This document shows, piece by piece, positions 43,449 to 52,293 of a DNA stretch of 64,000 bases. Location: positions 1-64,000 of the forward strand of contig CALCCE010000075.1 in the NCBI GenBank assembly GCA_937899835.1. The letters run 5' to 3'. This DNA comes from an uncultured Flavobacteriales bacterium (GTDB taxonomy: Bacteria; Bacteroidota; Bacteroidia; Flavobacteriales_G; Salibacteraceae). The stretch's first letter is position 1, and each line of letters starts with the position of its first letter. The translations under genes and the position numbers were made by a program. The notes under the pieces are model-generated. The model made no database searches and was not told where the DNA came from. It worked only from the letters and a program-made list of their open reading frames with translations.

Positions 43449-44123
43449 ATGAATTTCCAGATTTCGTTTTGGATTCCTGCCCTTTTTTGTGGTTTACTCT
43501 TGTGTGCTAGCTGCAACCGGGAGGAAACCAAATTCGGTTGTACCGATCCCAATGCTTTGAACTACGATCCCGAGGCGGATCAGGAGGATGGCAGTTGTAC
43601 CTACCCCGATTTCGAACAAATGGTGTGGGACGATGGGATTCCCGGAGCCTGGGATGGCAATTCGTTTGTACACGGTATTTTGATCGATGGCTGCCACGGC
43701 ACGATCGACACGGCCCAGGCCGGTGGAAAATTGTCTATTGCCCTTTTGCAAGCTGCCAATGGTCAGTTTGGTATGACGGCCAGTATTGCCAATCGCCGGG
43801 AGGTAGAAAGGTTTCAGGGTGGTTTCTTAAAATTTGATGCTTTGGTGCCCACTGGAAGCGTAGTCACCGACATTGATTTATTTATTCATGGCACCTGGTG
43901 CCCACAATCCAATTGTGGGGTGATTTGCCGCAGCGACTTTTTGACGGTGGCTACCGCTACCCTCAATGATTCAGTCTTTTCGACCATTACTGTCCCACTT
44001 TCCGATTTTGGTGGTGCTTCTTACCGCGACATGGACATTGTGTTTGGGTGTACCCAAACCGTGCAAGGGGGCAACGATACGGTGGTGTTCATCAACAACA
44101 TTCGCTGGACTTCCAACCCTTAA
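43449..44123 (+). CDS. Lipoprotein with calcium-loop-like GCTDPxAxNYDPxA motif
   Basis: 224 residues from MNFQISFWIPALFCGLLLCA, lipobox near LLLCASC (Cys22 or 18). Directly after it comes GCTDPNALNYDPEADQEDGS followed by CTY. This aspartate-rich, two-cysteine repeat is frequent in exported Bacteroidota proteins. The remaining 160 residues form a beta-rich domain with several cysteines (DGCHGTIDTAQ; HGTWCPQSNCGVICRSDF; MDIVFGCTQTVQGGND), possibly disulfide-linked, resembling carbohydrate-binding jelly-roll proteins. That likeness is a guess. The in-frame start at 43392 adds a non-signal stretch and is rejected. Variant box TACCTTTA at 43372-43379. Confidence 0.7.
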   Translation: MNFQISFWIPALFCGLLLCASCNREETKFGCTDPNALNYDPEADQEDGSCTYPDFEQMVWDDGIPGAWDGNSFVHGILIDGCHGTIDTAQAGGKLSIALLQAANGQFGMTASIANRREVERFQGGFLKFDALVPTGSVVTDIDLFIHGTWCPQSNCGVICRSDFLTVATATLNDSVFSTITVPLSDFGGASYRDMDIVFGCTQTVQGGNDTVVFINNIRWTSNP

Positions 44124-44159
44124 TTTCTTACCCAGCGCAACTTTACGCGTACATTCCCT

Positions 44160-44415
44160 TGTGGTAAAAGTCAGGTACTTTTACGCTTGTACGGGCCGCC
44201 GGAGCAATGCATTTTTGTACTGTTTCCATTCCCGAAATCAGAACAAGATTCTGAGACTCTGTTTCTGATTTTCTTCTTCCCATGCCAACGGTTACCGCAC
44301 CTTCCGGAAAACCGTTCTCCCTCCTTCCCTAAGAAGCAACCGAAGGTATTTAGATTCTTCATGCGGGTGAAGAATCCTTCCCAAGGCCGCCCAATCAGGC
44401 GGCCTTTCTTTTTTT
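44160..44415 (+). ncRNA. Candidate structured RNA or attenuated leader in a 360-base gap
   Basis: No gene lies between 44124 and 44483. The stretch can fold into a series of stems: AAATCAGAA (44235-44243)/TTCTGATTT (44263-44271); AACGGTT with AACCGTT near 44290-44325; GATTCTTC (44353-44360)/GAAGAATC (44369-44376). It ends in a strong terminator (44383-44415). A variant -7 box TACTTTTA is at 44176-44183. GGCCGCC at about 44193-44199 repeats the left arm of the terminator and could pair with its right arm, which would prevent the terminator from forming. It matches no RNA family I can name. Confidence 0.35.
44383..44415 (+). terminator. Rho-independent terminator
   Basis: Perfect 9-base stem AAGGCCGCC (44383-44391)/GGCGGCCTT (44398-44406), loop CAATCA, then TCTTTTTTTT. 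It lies 260 bases after the lipoprotein stop and 69 bases before the SGNH gene. It could end the lipoprotein transcript, a small RNA, or a leader of the next gene. Confidence 0.85.
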
Positions 44416-44430
44416 GTGGATTAGACTTGA

Positions 44431-44463
44431 AAATGGGCTCTTACTTTCTTAAATAGCCCATTT
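44431..44463 (+). repeat. Inverted repeat before the SGNH gene
   Basis: AAATGGGCT (44431-44439) and AGCCCATTT (44455-44463) are perfectly complementary with a 15-base AT-rich loop that contains TACTTTCT. It lies 20 bases before the start of the next gene and could be a transcript leader hairpin or an operator. Confidence 0.45.
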
Positions 44464-44483
44464 ACCTTATCTTCCCGGTGATC

Positions 44484-45500
44484 ATGAAAACCCTTCGCCT
44501 GATCTTCCGTCGATTACTACAAACAGGCCTTTTCGGCCTGTTGTTTTTGTTGGTGCTCGAATGGGCCTACCGCCAGCAGTGGATGGACTTCTACACCAAC
44601 GAGTTTCATTTTCTCAATCCCGTGGAAGTGCGCGAGGGAAATCCCAACCAACCGACCCTGATGGTTTTTGGCGACTCGTTTACGGCCAACCCGCACAACT
44701 ATTCGCGCGCCTTGGCTCCGGCTTTGCCCGGCTGGCGCATCATCAACCACGGAGTGCCGGGCATCGGTGCCCGCCAGATGCAACACATTGCACAAAACCG
44801 GCTACCCGATTCGAGGGTAGATGCAGTGGTGGTGCAGCTGTATGTAGGCAACGATTTGCTCGATCAGTGCCCGCCCGTAGATTGGGCGCGGCAAAATTGG
44901 CTGCGCAACGGATATCACCTGGCCTCGCGGTATTTTCAGGTGGTGCCTTTTTTAAACTACCGCATGGGCCAATGGAAAAACACGCTCAACCCAGATTCTA
45001 CCATTCAAAATTATTTTTCGGCGGAAGATCAGTTTGCAGTGGAGCGCTACAATCCCCGTATTCGGAGAATGCTGCGGGAACATCCGAATTACTTACAAGA
45101 ATCGATTGCCTTAACAGAACAAGCAAAAGCCATTCACCGGGAGATGTGCGAAGACCTTTCGACTTGGATGGCTCCGCTGCCCGATTCGGTGCCGGTTTTG
45201 GTAGTGGTCATTCCCCATGCGATACAAGTTCAGTCGCGCTATCAGCAAAATTTTGAACAACTGGGGGCGGTGTGGGAGGGAAACACCAACACTCAACTGC
45301 TTGAATATCCTTTCATTGAGGCGACAAAACGTTTTTTTGAGGCCAAAAAGCAGATTCGAGTGGTAAATCCTTTGAACCAGTTTCAGCAAAATGATACCTT
45401 TGGCCATCCCCTTTATCTGCCAAATGATCCACACCTTAGTCCTCTGGGGCAAGAATTATTGGCTAAAATAATTTTGAACGCTTGGGAAGAAATTCCGTAA
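44484..45500 (+). CDS. Membrane-anchored SGNH/GDSL hydrolase-like protein
   Basis: 338 residues. One N-terminal membrane helix (about 10-28; LLQTGLFGLLFLLVLEWAY) holds the protein at the inner membrane, facing out. The hydrolase blocks are in order: FGDSFTA (nucleophile Ser), GVPGIGARQ (oxyanion Gly), YVGNDLL (Asn) and NDPHLSPLGQE near the end (Asp-x-x-His type). So all four SGNH positions can be matched. Relatives (AlgJ/AlgX-like, DltD-like) O-acetylate or deacylate envelope glycans. GTG 44478 is an alternative start. A CYTH-domain gene follows after 11 bases. A second SGNH protein lies at 52285. Confidence 0.82.
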   Translation: MKTLRLIFRRLLQTGLFGLLFLLVLEWAYRQQWMDFYTNEFHFLNPVEVREGNPNQPTLMVFGDSFTANPHNYSRALAPALPGWRIINHGVPGIGARQMQHIAQNRLPDSRVDAVVVQLYVGNDLLDQCPPVDWARQNWLRNGYHLASRYFQVVPFLNYRMGQWKNTLNPDSTIQNYFSAEDQFAVERYNPRIRRMLREHPNYLQESIALTEQAKAIHREMCEDLSTWMAPLPDSVPVLVVVIPHAIQVQSRYQQNFEQLGAVWEGNTNTQLLEYPFIEATKRFFEAKKQIRVVNPLNQFQQNDTFGHPLYLPNDPHLSPLGQELLAKIILNAWEEIP

Positions 45501-45511
45501 GAAGTTAAACT

Positions 45512-46039
45512 ATGAAGGAAGTTGAAGTAAAAATCCTGGACATCGATCGCGAGGAAATTGAAAAGAAGTTGGTAGCCCTTGGGGCCGAAAAAACCTTTGA
45601 AGGTGAAATGACTGCCATCTACTGGGATTTTCCCGACAAGTCGCTACGCGCCAACAAACGTACGTTTCGTCTACGCCAGGAGGGTGATACCACCAAACTT
45701 ACCTTCAAAACCCGAGTGAAGCACCAACACATGAAGGTGAACCGTGAGGAGGAAGTCACCATTTCGGATTTCGAAACCATGCAATACATCTTTCGGTCCA
45801 TTGGCCTGCGCACCAACCTGCGTACGGTGAAAGACCGGGTGTCTTATCAATACAAGGACATCAAGTTCGAAATCGACGATTACACCGGTAACTTCGGCTA
45901 CATTCCTGTTTTTCTGGAAATTGAAGGCGAAAACGAAGAAGCCGTAGAGAAAATCGTGAAGAAGTTGGGCTATACCATGAACGATTGCAAGCCTTTCTCC
46001 ACCAACGACCTCATCCTACACTACCGCAACACTTTGTAG
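45512..46039 (+). CDS. CYTH-domain protein (triphosphatase or class IV adenylate-cyclase-like)
   Basis: 175 residues. The N-terminus MKEVEVKIL has the ExExK triphosphate-binding signature of the CYTH tunnel fold. Alternating charged residues follow, as in the fold (FRLRQEGDTTKLTFKTR; VNREEEVTIS; FLEIEGENEEAVEKIVKKLG, each in frame). Characterised members hydrolyse inorganic triphosphate or thiamine triphosphate, or make cAMP (CyaB). Sequence alone does not decide. It is coupled in direction with the SGNH gene but has no obvious link to it. Its end overlaps the convergent methyltransferase by 24 bases. Confidence 0.85.
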   Translation: MKEVEVKILDIDREEIEKKLVALGAEKTFEGEMTAIYWDFPDKSLRANKRTFRLRQEGDTTKLTFKTRVKHQHMKVNREEEVTISDFETMQYIFRSIGLRTNLRTVKDRVSYQYKDIKFEIDDYTGNFGYIPVFLEIEGENEEAVEKIVKKLGYTMNDCKPFSTNDLILHYRNTL

Positions 46040-46696
46040 GCGGAAAATATAGTTCCACTCGCCCCAGCGCTTTATCTCCTTTTCGGTAGTCCATTCCCAC
46101 CCGTATTGACGGGCCAGGGCTGGTATGGTTTTCAGGTCGCAATCCTCGGAAAGGATCATGAATACCTCCCCTTCAGGAGCAACGTGCTGGTGCAGTTGAG
46201 GAAACAAACGGTGAAAATATTCGAATTCAGGGCCGCAGTAGAACGCCAACTCGGCTTCGTCGGCAGGGGCTTTCGGATAGTAGGGTGGGTTGATAAAAAG
46301 CAGGTCGAACTGACGATCGGACAAGTTTTCGAACAAATCGGAGTGCACCACTTCCAAAGGCAAGGCGGTGTGTTGAGCATTGAGCTTTAAATTGGCAATG
46401 GCCGCCTCGCTGAGGTCGGAAGCGGTAGCTCGGGCACCTTCGCGCGCAGCCAGCAAACTCACCATGCCACTGCCGGCTCCCAATTCTAAAAACCGACGGC
46501 CTTTCAGCGCTCCCTGCTCCAACAAAAAATCCATCAAAAGACGGGTGCTAATGAAAAATCCCGGGTGAAACACACCGGGTTGCACTTTCACCTGTAAGCC
46601 GTGCGACCGAAAGCTTCGGGTACGCGTGCTATAATAGCGGTACAATGGCTTAAGAAGCGGAAACAGCAACCGTTTGGAAAGCTGGCGCAGGTCCAT
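46016..46696 (-). CDS. HemK/PrmC-like SAM-dependent methyltransferase
   Basis: 226 residues. FLELGAGSGMVSLLAAREGA is the SAM-binding loop. LLFINPPYYP carries the NPPY active-site motif found in N-methylating enzymes acting on glutamine or on adenine/guanine exocyclic amines. The N-terminal 60 residues (LLFPLLKPLYRYYSTRTRSF; QVKVQPGVFHPGFFIST) lack the helical domain of PrmC, so it is not PrmC itself. Its start directly follows the stop of the B12-type radical SAM gene, with no spacing, so it is the last gene of that minus-strand operon. Target unknown. Confidence 0.82.
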   Translation of the reverse strand: MDLRQLSKRLLFPLLKPLYRYYSTRTRSFRSHGLQVKVQPGVFHPGFFISTRLLMDFLLEQGALKGRRFLELGAGSGMVSLLAAREGARATASDLSEAAIANLKLNAQHTALPLEVVHSDLFENLSDRQFDLLFINPPYYPKAPADEAELAFYCGPEFEYFHRLFPQLHQHVAPEGEVFMILSEDCDLKTIPALARQYGWEWTTEKEIKRWGEWNYIFRLQSVAVV

Positions 46697-48211
46697 TTAT
46701 TCAGAGTAAAACCCTTCGATTTCTGGTTGGCGGTAACGCCACAGCTTTTGCATGGCCTTCAACTCATAGGGATAATCGTACAAGTTGAGCTTGTAGCGCG
46801 GTGCAGAGGCAATGCGCATGGCCCGGCGTTGGCTTTTGCTGAGCTTGAAATCGGAAACCGTAGGATAATAGGCGTTGAGCACCGTTTCAAAATTTTGAAT
46901 CTTGTCTACCATCGGCCCGGTGAGCCAGGGTGTCAAGGGGTTTTTCCGCAAGTCGAATTTTTCCCATTGTGGTTCCAGCCAATCTTCCAGCTTCTCGGGA
47001 AAAGCGAAACCAGCCTTGGTCACTTGTTCATACAACTCCGAACCTTCGGTAGGCACCGGACTATAGAGGTAAATGATGATCTCCGTATTGGGATTCACTT
47101 CTTTCACCTCACGGATGAATTTGATGTCGCTTTCGATTTGCTTCATCACTGCCTCCGGCGATTTGCCAGGCATTCCCAACACAAACGAATACTCGGGAAT
47201 GATATCAAATGGGCGCAGCCGTTCGGCGAAAGCTTTGATTTGCGCAGCCGTTTGCGTACCGCCCTTGTCCATTTGATCCAAAATTTCATCGTTGCCACTT
47301 TCGGCTCCAAAGAAAATCATGCGACATCCCGCTTCCCGCATCAGCGCCAGCGACTCGTCCGAATAGCGATCGAGGGTATCGATACGGCCTTCGCCCCACC
47401 ACTGAATGCCTTCGTCTTTCACCAGCTTCGAAAACTCTACCGTTCGCCTTTGCGAAACAAAAAAGTTGTTGTCGTGAAATTCGATCGCATCCGCCCCGTA
47501 CTCCTCTTTCAGAAATTTGATATCCTGATAGATGTTCTGGGCCGATTTGCCCTTCCAGCGCGCATTGTAAATGGGCACCACAGCACAAAAAGAGCAGGTG
47601 AAAGGACACCCGAAACTGCTGTGATAAGCAATGGTTTTGTGGCCCATAAAGGTTTTGCCCAAGTAGCCGGTAACCGGATAAAACTTGTTGAGAAACTCGT
47701 AGGGTAACTGCGGCAATTTATTTTGGTCGAGCAAAGCTTCCTTCACCGTTTCTTTGATCTGCCCTTCTTTGAGAAAGATCAGGTTGCGAATGGTATCTAC
47801 CGATTCACCGGCTTCCAATGCATCCAACAATGCCGGAAAAGCATGATCGCCCGGTCCATTGATCACATAATCGACAAAAGGGGAATTCAACACCACCTTG
47901 TGTTGGTTGGAAGCAAAATAGCCGCCCCAAATGTTGACTACCTCGGGATATTTCTCGCGGGTACGCATGGCATACGGAATGGCCTGCCGCAATTGCGGGC
48001 CGGGCATCACCGTGGTACCGAAATAGCCAAACTCGCCCGTAGCCAAATACGATTCGATCTTTACCCAGGGATCTGGCTCACGGTTGCCGTCCACAAATAC
48101 AAAATCGTATTTGCCATAAATGGAGGCGCCTACCTGCAAGATGGAATTGGGAATGCGGTGTTTCGCTTCCGCACTACGGGGGTTGAAAAGAATAACCTTC
48201 TTAGGGCTCAT
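46697..48211 (-). CDS. B12-binding-type radical SAM protein
   Basis: About 504 residues (48217 is an alternative start). The N-terminal third is a cobalamin-binding-like Rossmann domain: VILFNPRSAEAKHRIPNSIL, then VVNIWGGYFASNQHKVVL and DYVINGPGDHAFPALLDAL. The core has the [4Fe-4S] motif GCPFTCSFC (CxxxCxxC). FFGAESGNDEILDQMDKGG and YSFVLGMPGKSPEAVMKQI match the family's SAM-binding blocks. Members do radical methylations or other C-C chemistry on unactivated carbons. The canonical DxHxxG cobalamin motif is not present, as is common in this group. It starts close to the upstream SPASM gene, whose stop ends at 48217. Substrate unknown. Confidence 0.85.
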   Translation of the reverse strand: MSPKKVILFNPRSAEAKHRIPNSILQVGASIYGKYDFVFVDGNREPDPWVKIESYLATGEFGYFGTTVMPGPQLRQAIPYAMRTREKYPEVVNIWGGYFASNQHKVVLNSPFVDYVINGPGDHAFPALLDALEAGESVDTIRNLIFLKEGQIKETVKEALLDQNKLPQLPYEFLNKFYPVTGYLGKTFMGHKTIAYHSSFGCPFTCSFCAVVPIYNARWKGKSAQNIYQDIKFLKEEYGADAIEFHDNNFFVSQRRTVEFSKLVKDEGIQWWGEGRIDTLDRYSDESLALMREAGCRMIFFGAESGNDEILDQMDKGGTQTAAQIKAFAERLRPFDIIPEYSFVLGMPGKSPEAVMKQIESDIKFIREVKEVNPNTEIIIYLYSPVPTEGSELYEQVTKAGFAFPEKLEDWLEPQWEKFDLRKNPLTPWLTGPMVDKIQNFETVLNAYYPTVSDFKLSKSQRRAMRIASAPRYKLNLYDYPYELKAMQKLWRYRQPEIEGFYSE

Positions 48212-48216
48212 AAGCA

Positions 48217-49296
48217 TTAAAAAGCACTGCAACAACGGGCACAGGCCGGAAGCAATCCGCCGGCTTTATTGAGGTCCTGCCGAAATTTGGCGATCACCTT
48301 GGAGTTCCAAAGCTCGGGCAGGCTTTCCTCGTAGAGGTTGCCAATGGTAAGGTTGTAGCACCGTCCGTGGGCCGGGATGACAGAACCATTGGACTTGATC
48401 ATGATGTTTCTAAAAATATCGTTGCACCGCCGACCGAAAAGTACTTCGGGGTGGTGGTAAAAAACGTGTAGTTGTTCCCGGGTTTCTACCGACGGTGAAA
48501 ACACAATGGAAAAGGGAAAGTCACGGCTTTTGAGCTCCTGCATCTCCTCGTACAACACATCGAGGTCCATGCGATCGAGGTTGATCTCTTCCATGTTGGA
48601 GGCCGTAGCAGGATACTTGCTGCCGTACAACAGGTTGTGATCGTCGGCTACTTGTTGCGGGGTGTAGTTGGTGTGCATGAAGCCAATTTGCTTCAGCGGC
48701 AAGTCTTTGAAAATTTCCACAAACTCCACCAAATGACCAATGTTCCATTCGGTCACCACGCAGTAGATGGAAATATCCGGCCGTTTCTCACTCGCCAACA
48801 GCGCATCGATGCCATCCATTGCCCGGCTAAACGAACTTTTGTGTCCCCGAATCTCATTGTGGATTTCCGGTGGCCCATCCAGCGAGATGAAAATATCGTT
48901 CAATCCGCCTTCAATCAGTCCGGGAGCTTGCCTTTTCAACGTGAGCGCGTTGGTGGTAATGGAAGTGTATAAACCCAAGGCATCGGCGTATTTCAGTGAT
49001 TCTACGAGCTTCGGATAAATCAGAGGCTCGGTAAAAGCATAGCCCAGTTTCACTTGCGGAAAGTGCCGCGCAGCCTGGTCCATCACTTTTTGCAACAACT
49101 CCAAGGGCATGTTGAGCGGTCGAGTGCCCACCAGATTGTTGAAGAAATTGCTTTGGTTGAAATCCACCCCCACATCACACATTTTACAGTGCAGGTTGCA
49201 AATGTTGTTTACACCCAGCACCAACCAGTCAGGACTAAACATGACTTTCCCCGGCAAGTAGCGGGTATTCGCAGCTTTTATGACTTTGGTGAGCAT
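48217..49296 (-). CDS. Radical SAM/SPASM-type protein
   Basis: 359 residues. NNICNLHCKMCDVG is the CxxxCxxC cluster motif. NDIFISLDGPPEIHNEIRGH and IYCVVTEWNIGHL are typical of the MoaA/SPASM group. The C-terminal CNDIFRNIMIKSNGSVIPAH, then GRCYNLTIGNLYEESLPELW and ACARCCSAF, provides six or so cysteines for an auxiliary iron-sulfur cluster. SPASM enzymes modify peptides, alcohols or sugars. No precursor peptide is visible nearby, so a sugar or lipid target is as likely. It precedes the B12-type radical SAM gene on the same transcript and follows a GT4 gene by 53 bases. Confidence 0.85.
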   Translation of the reverse strand: MLTKVIKAANTRYLPGKVMFSPDWLVLGVNNICNLHCKMCDVGVDFNQSNFFNNLVGTRPLNMPLELLQKVMDQAARHFPQVKLGYAFTEPLIYPKLVESLKYADALGLYTSITTNALTLKRQAPGLIEGGLNDIFISLDGPPEIHNEIRGHKSSFSRAMDGIDALLASEKRPDISIYCVVTEWNIGHLVEFVEIFKDLPLKQIGFMHTNYTPQQVADDHNLLYGSKYPATASNMEEINLDRMDLDVLYEEMQELKSRDFPFSIVFSPSVETREQLHVFYHHPEVLFGRRCNDIFRNIMIKSNGSVIPAHGRCYNLTIGNLYEESLPELWNSKVIAKFRQDLNKAGGLLPACARCCSAF

Positions 49297-49349
49297 GAAG
49301 AGACTATTGAATCAAATTTACAATTAATCCAAACAGTGTAGTCGTCAAA

Positions 49350-50411
49350 TTAAGCTTGAGAATACTGTTCCCAGTAATGAAATGCGATTTCATTGGCGGA
49401 ATCCAATGAAACCCGGGAAATGTCCATATCGGTGGACAGCACCTCCAGCAACTTTTGAGTGAATTGGCGTTGATCGTCCACCAAATGCCATTTGGGCAAT
49501 GCACGGGCCGTCCCCACTTTTTGCGATACCACCGTAGCACCTTGCCACAAAGCTTCGGCAAACACAAATCCGTAGGCTTCGTAGCGGGAAGGGTGGGCCA
49601 AAATTCTGGACCGGCCCAGGTAGTTCAGCACTTCGCTGCGCGGCACCCAACCCTTCACCGTCAGGTTTTTTTCGATGCCCAACGAACGGGCTTGTGCACG
49701 GAGTGGCTCTTCCTCAGGGCCTTCGCCCAAAATCACCACCTTTAATTTCGGATGGGTTTTGACCACCTCCGCCACTGCACCCACCAACCAATCGTATTGC
49801 TTCAATGGAATGAGCGAACCCACTCCTAAAATGTCGATGTCGCGTTCCTGCTGGTAGGCATGATCCTCCTGCGGCAAGTCATTGCCGTGGGGAATCGTGG
49901 CCGACACCCGTTCTCCGGTGGTTTTTTGAAACATTTCGGCCTGAAATTCACTTACCGCAACCAGGCGCGGATATTGCCGATCCACCCACTTCAGGTAGCG
50001 GTTGGTGGGCAGCACATCCTGCCCCATGAGGTTCACCAGGTGAGGAATGCGATTTTTCTTGGCCCATCGATTGCCCAGCATCGCGCATTCACTCAACCAA
50101 AAACTATGGATCAAATCCACCGGTTGTTTTTTATGGAGTTGCCGAAAGTAGCGCTCCGCTTTCCACCAGGTGCGCAAACGGCTGGGAAATCCGGTGTTGT
50201 TGCCCCCGCAAGGATATACATCCACGTGTTTCCACTGATAAGGCTGATCGTGATAAGGATACTGTAGCGCAATGACCGAAACCCGCAGTTTCGGATGCTT
50301 TCGGTGCAAGGCCGTGAGCAGATTTTGAAAGTAGGGCATGCAGTAGCCATCGTCCACATCACGGGCAAAACCAGGGGAAATGTACACGATATGGCTGTTT
50401 TCCTGCATCAA
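49350..50411 (-). CDS. Glycosyltransferase family 4
   Basis: 353 residues, two-domain GT-B. The N-terminal glycan-acceptor domain contains DLIHSFWLSECAMLGNRWAK and LVNLMGQDVLPTNRYLKW. The C-terminal nucleotide-sugar domain holds GVGSLIPLKQYDWLVGAVAE, KVVILGEGPEEEPL, KGWVPRSEVLNYL and the E-x7-E motif in YEAYGFVFAEALWQG. It is a retaining glycosyltransferase, most likely in surface glycan assembly. It heads the minus-strand run that continues with the SPASM radical SAM, the B12-type radical SAM and the methyltransferase. The frames on the other strand between 49455 and 50267 are shadows. Confidence 0.87.
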   Translation of the reverse strand: MMQENSHIVYISPGFARDVDDGYCMPYFQNLLTALHRKHPKLRVSVIALQYPYHDQPYQWKHVDVYPCGGNNTGFPSRLRTWWKAERYFRQLHKKQPVDLIHSFWLSECAMLGNRWAKKNRIPHLVNLMGQDVLPTNRYLKWVDRQYPRLVAVSEFQAEMFQKTTGERVSATIPHGNDLPQEDHAYQQERDIDILGVGSLIPLKQYDWLVGAVAEVVKTHPKLKVVILGEGPEEEPLRAQARSLGIEKNLTVKGWVPRSEVLNYLGRSRILAHPSRYEAYGFVFAEALWQGATVVSQKVGTARALPKWHLVDDQRQFTQKLLEVLSTDMDISRVSLDSANEIAFHYWEQYSQA

Positions 50412-50454
50412 AACGAGTTTGTAATGTTAAAAAATAAAACAGAATTTGGTCCAA

Positions 50455-52293
50455 ATGAAAGGCAATCCACAGATCATCCTCTTTTTCTCTACCCTGACTT
50501 TAGGTTGTATCGCATTTTCGCGCCAACTGGTCGACAATCACTTGGTTCCCAAGTTTGTCGCGCTAAGTGCCATTTTGTTAGTGGCTTGCCTCGCTTTCTT
50601 TTTCTTAAAAGATCGCAACCGCTCCAAATAAAAGGCACTAACGAAGAAATGAAGGCTGGCAGGTTGGTACGCCTGGAACCTGATTGCAGTCTCCTGGTCA
50701 CATTTACCAGAGGAAGGCCTGTTTCAGGCGCAAAAGGTGCTTTTGTTGTGGCTGGTGTTTCGATTGGCCCGAGGCTGGCTCGAGCACTACTCGGAAACAG
50801 GTATCACATGGCTGCTTCGTTCTATGATAGCCCTTGGTGTAATCACCTTGGTCGTCGTTTTTTTTGAAACCTCTAAAATTCCAAAACAGGGATTAGACGT
50901 CAACCGCAGCACCCTTTATTTGGTAACTGCTTTGTCTGGCCACAAAAACCTGGTCAGTGGCTTGATGCTTTTGCTGCTGCCATTTTGCCTGATGGGGTAT
51001 TTCCGAGATACAGGCAGTATGAAAAACGTTAGCCTCGCGGTTGGAATCACCTTATTTTTTGGAATCGCCTTCTTACAAACCCGTGCTGCCTGGTTGGCCA
51101 TTGTGGCAAGTGCTGCTTTTGGAGGCGCAGTATGGATGCTGGCAAAAGGCAAACAAAACCTCAGTTGGGTACAAAGTGCTTCGGTAATTGGGCTCATCTT
51201 TTTGGGCAGTAGCTACTTCGCCTTTGTTCACAATCCCGCACCACAGGTTCGCGACAATGCGGCACAACAAGCGGCTGGTCAAAGCGGTCGATCGGTGGAG
51301 GAGCGCCTCTTGATATGGCAGAAGACAGGCCAAATGATTCAGGAAAAACCTTTGCAAGGGGTGGGCAGTGGCGACTGGCGGATCGAATTTCCCAACATCG
51401 GAGTAGGTGGCATCAACCGCTTGGAGATCATGGTGTATGCTGTCAACCGGCCGCATAACGACTTTTTATGGGTATGGGCCGAAACTGGCCTCATTGGTCT
51501 GTTGCTGTACCTATCCATTTTTGGATTGGCCATTTGGCAAGCCTTGCAAGGCATGCGTGCGCAGGAAAATGTCAAAGAAAAAGCTGCCAACCTTTTCGTA
51601 GCCGCGGGGCTGGTGGCCTACATGAGCTTTGCCTTCCTCGATTTTCCCCTGGAAAGAATTGAGCATCAAGTGTTGTTGGGGCTCCTGCTGGCACTGGCAG
51701 TACACCTGGGCAAGCCCTTATCGAACAAGCTTCCGGTTCACGCATTTGCTGGGGCTCCTTTCTACGGCATTTCCGTGGTGCTCTTGGGCCTCAACCTCTA
51801 CATGGGCAGCGCTCGGTATTCCGGGGAAACACACTCCAAGCTCTTGGAAGGATTCAAAGAACAAAACAACTGGCCACAGGTCATTCAGGAAGCCAATGCC
51901 GCCAAATCCGATTGGTATAAGATCGAGCCCGGAGGCAATCCGATCGATTGGCAAATTGGCGTGGCCCATTTCAATTCGGGCAATATTCAAGCCTCCATCG
52001 AGGCGGGCCTTGCGGCCCTGGAAGTGACTCCCTACCGGCCGGAAGTATTGAACAACCTGGGTTCGGCCTATTTTCAATTGAAACAATTCGAAAAGGCCAT
52101 TCCCTTGTACCAGGAAGCTTTACGCGCCAATTCAGGATACGACGAGGCCATGTTCAATTTGGCGGCCGTGTACATCAATACCGATCGCCCTGAACTGGCA
52201 GTAGAATGGTTGAACCGCACCAAGGCGAACCCTGAGAAGAAGCAGCAGTTTTTGCAGATCATCGCCAACCGGCAAGCCAGTAAGTCACCGTAA
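50455..52293 (+). pseudogene. O-antigen ligase-like protein with TPR end, N-terminus interrupted
   Basis: A 58-residue frame (50455-50631; MKGNPQIILFFSTLTLGCIA, two TM helices) ends in TAA. The same reading frame reopens and runs to 52293, with a TGA at 50650-50652 between. The text after the TGA (WNLIAVSWSHLPEEGLFQAQ) is the usual O-antigen ligase segment behind the first helices, but no ATG precedes it, the first normal start being GTG 50737. So one gene of about 600 residues was likely split. The rest has about nine helices, the large periplasmic loop with NRPHNDFLWVWAETGLIG, and C-terminal TPR repeats (NLGSAYFQLKQFEKAIPLYQ). It overlaps the convergent SGNH gene by 9 bases. Confidence 0.7.

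Noticed and set aside
44290-44330. Resemblance to signal recognition particle RNA (CCTTCCGGAA)
   Set aside because: Only a short CCGGAA match. The conserved SRP loop sequence and length are missing.
46601-47707. 368-residue plus-strand frame opposite the B12-type radical SAM gene
   Set aside because: It lies within a clear radical SAM gene, has no promoter or recognisable motif, and its length follows from base composition.
50295-50867. 190-residue frame crossing the gap before the ligase gene
   Set aside because: It has no signal or family and overlaps the end of the GT4 gene. It only supplies a possible out-of-frame start near 50649.
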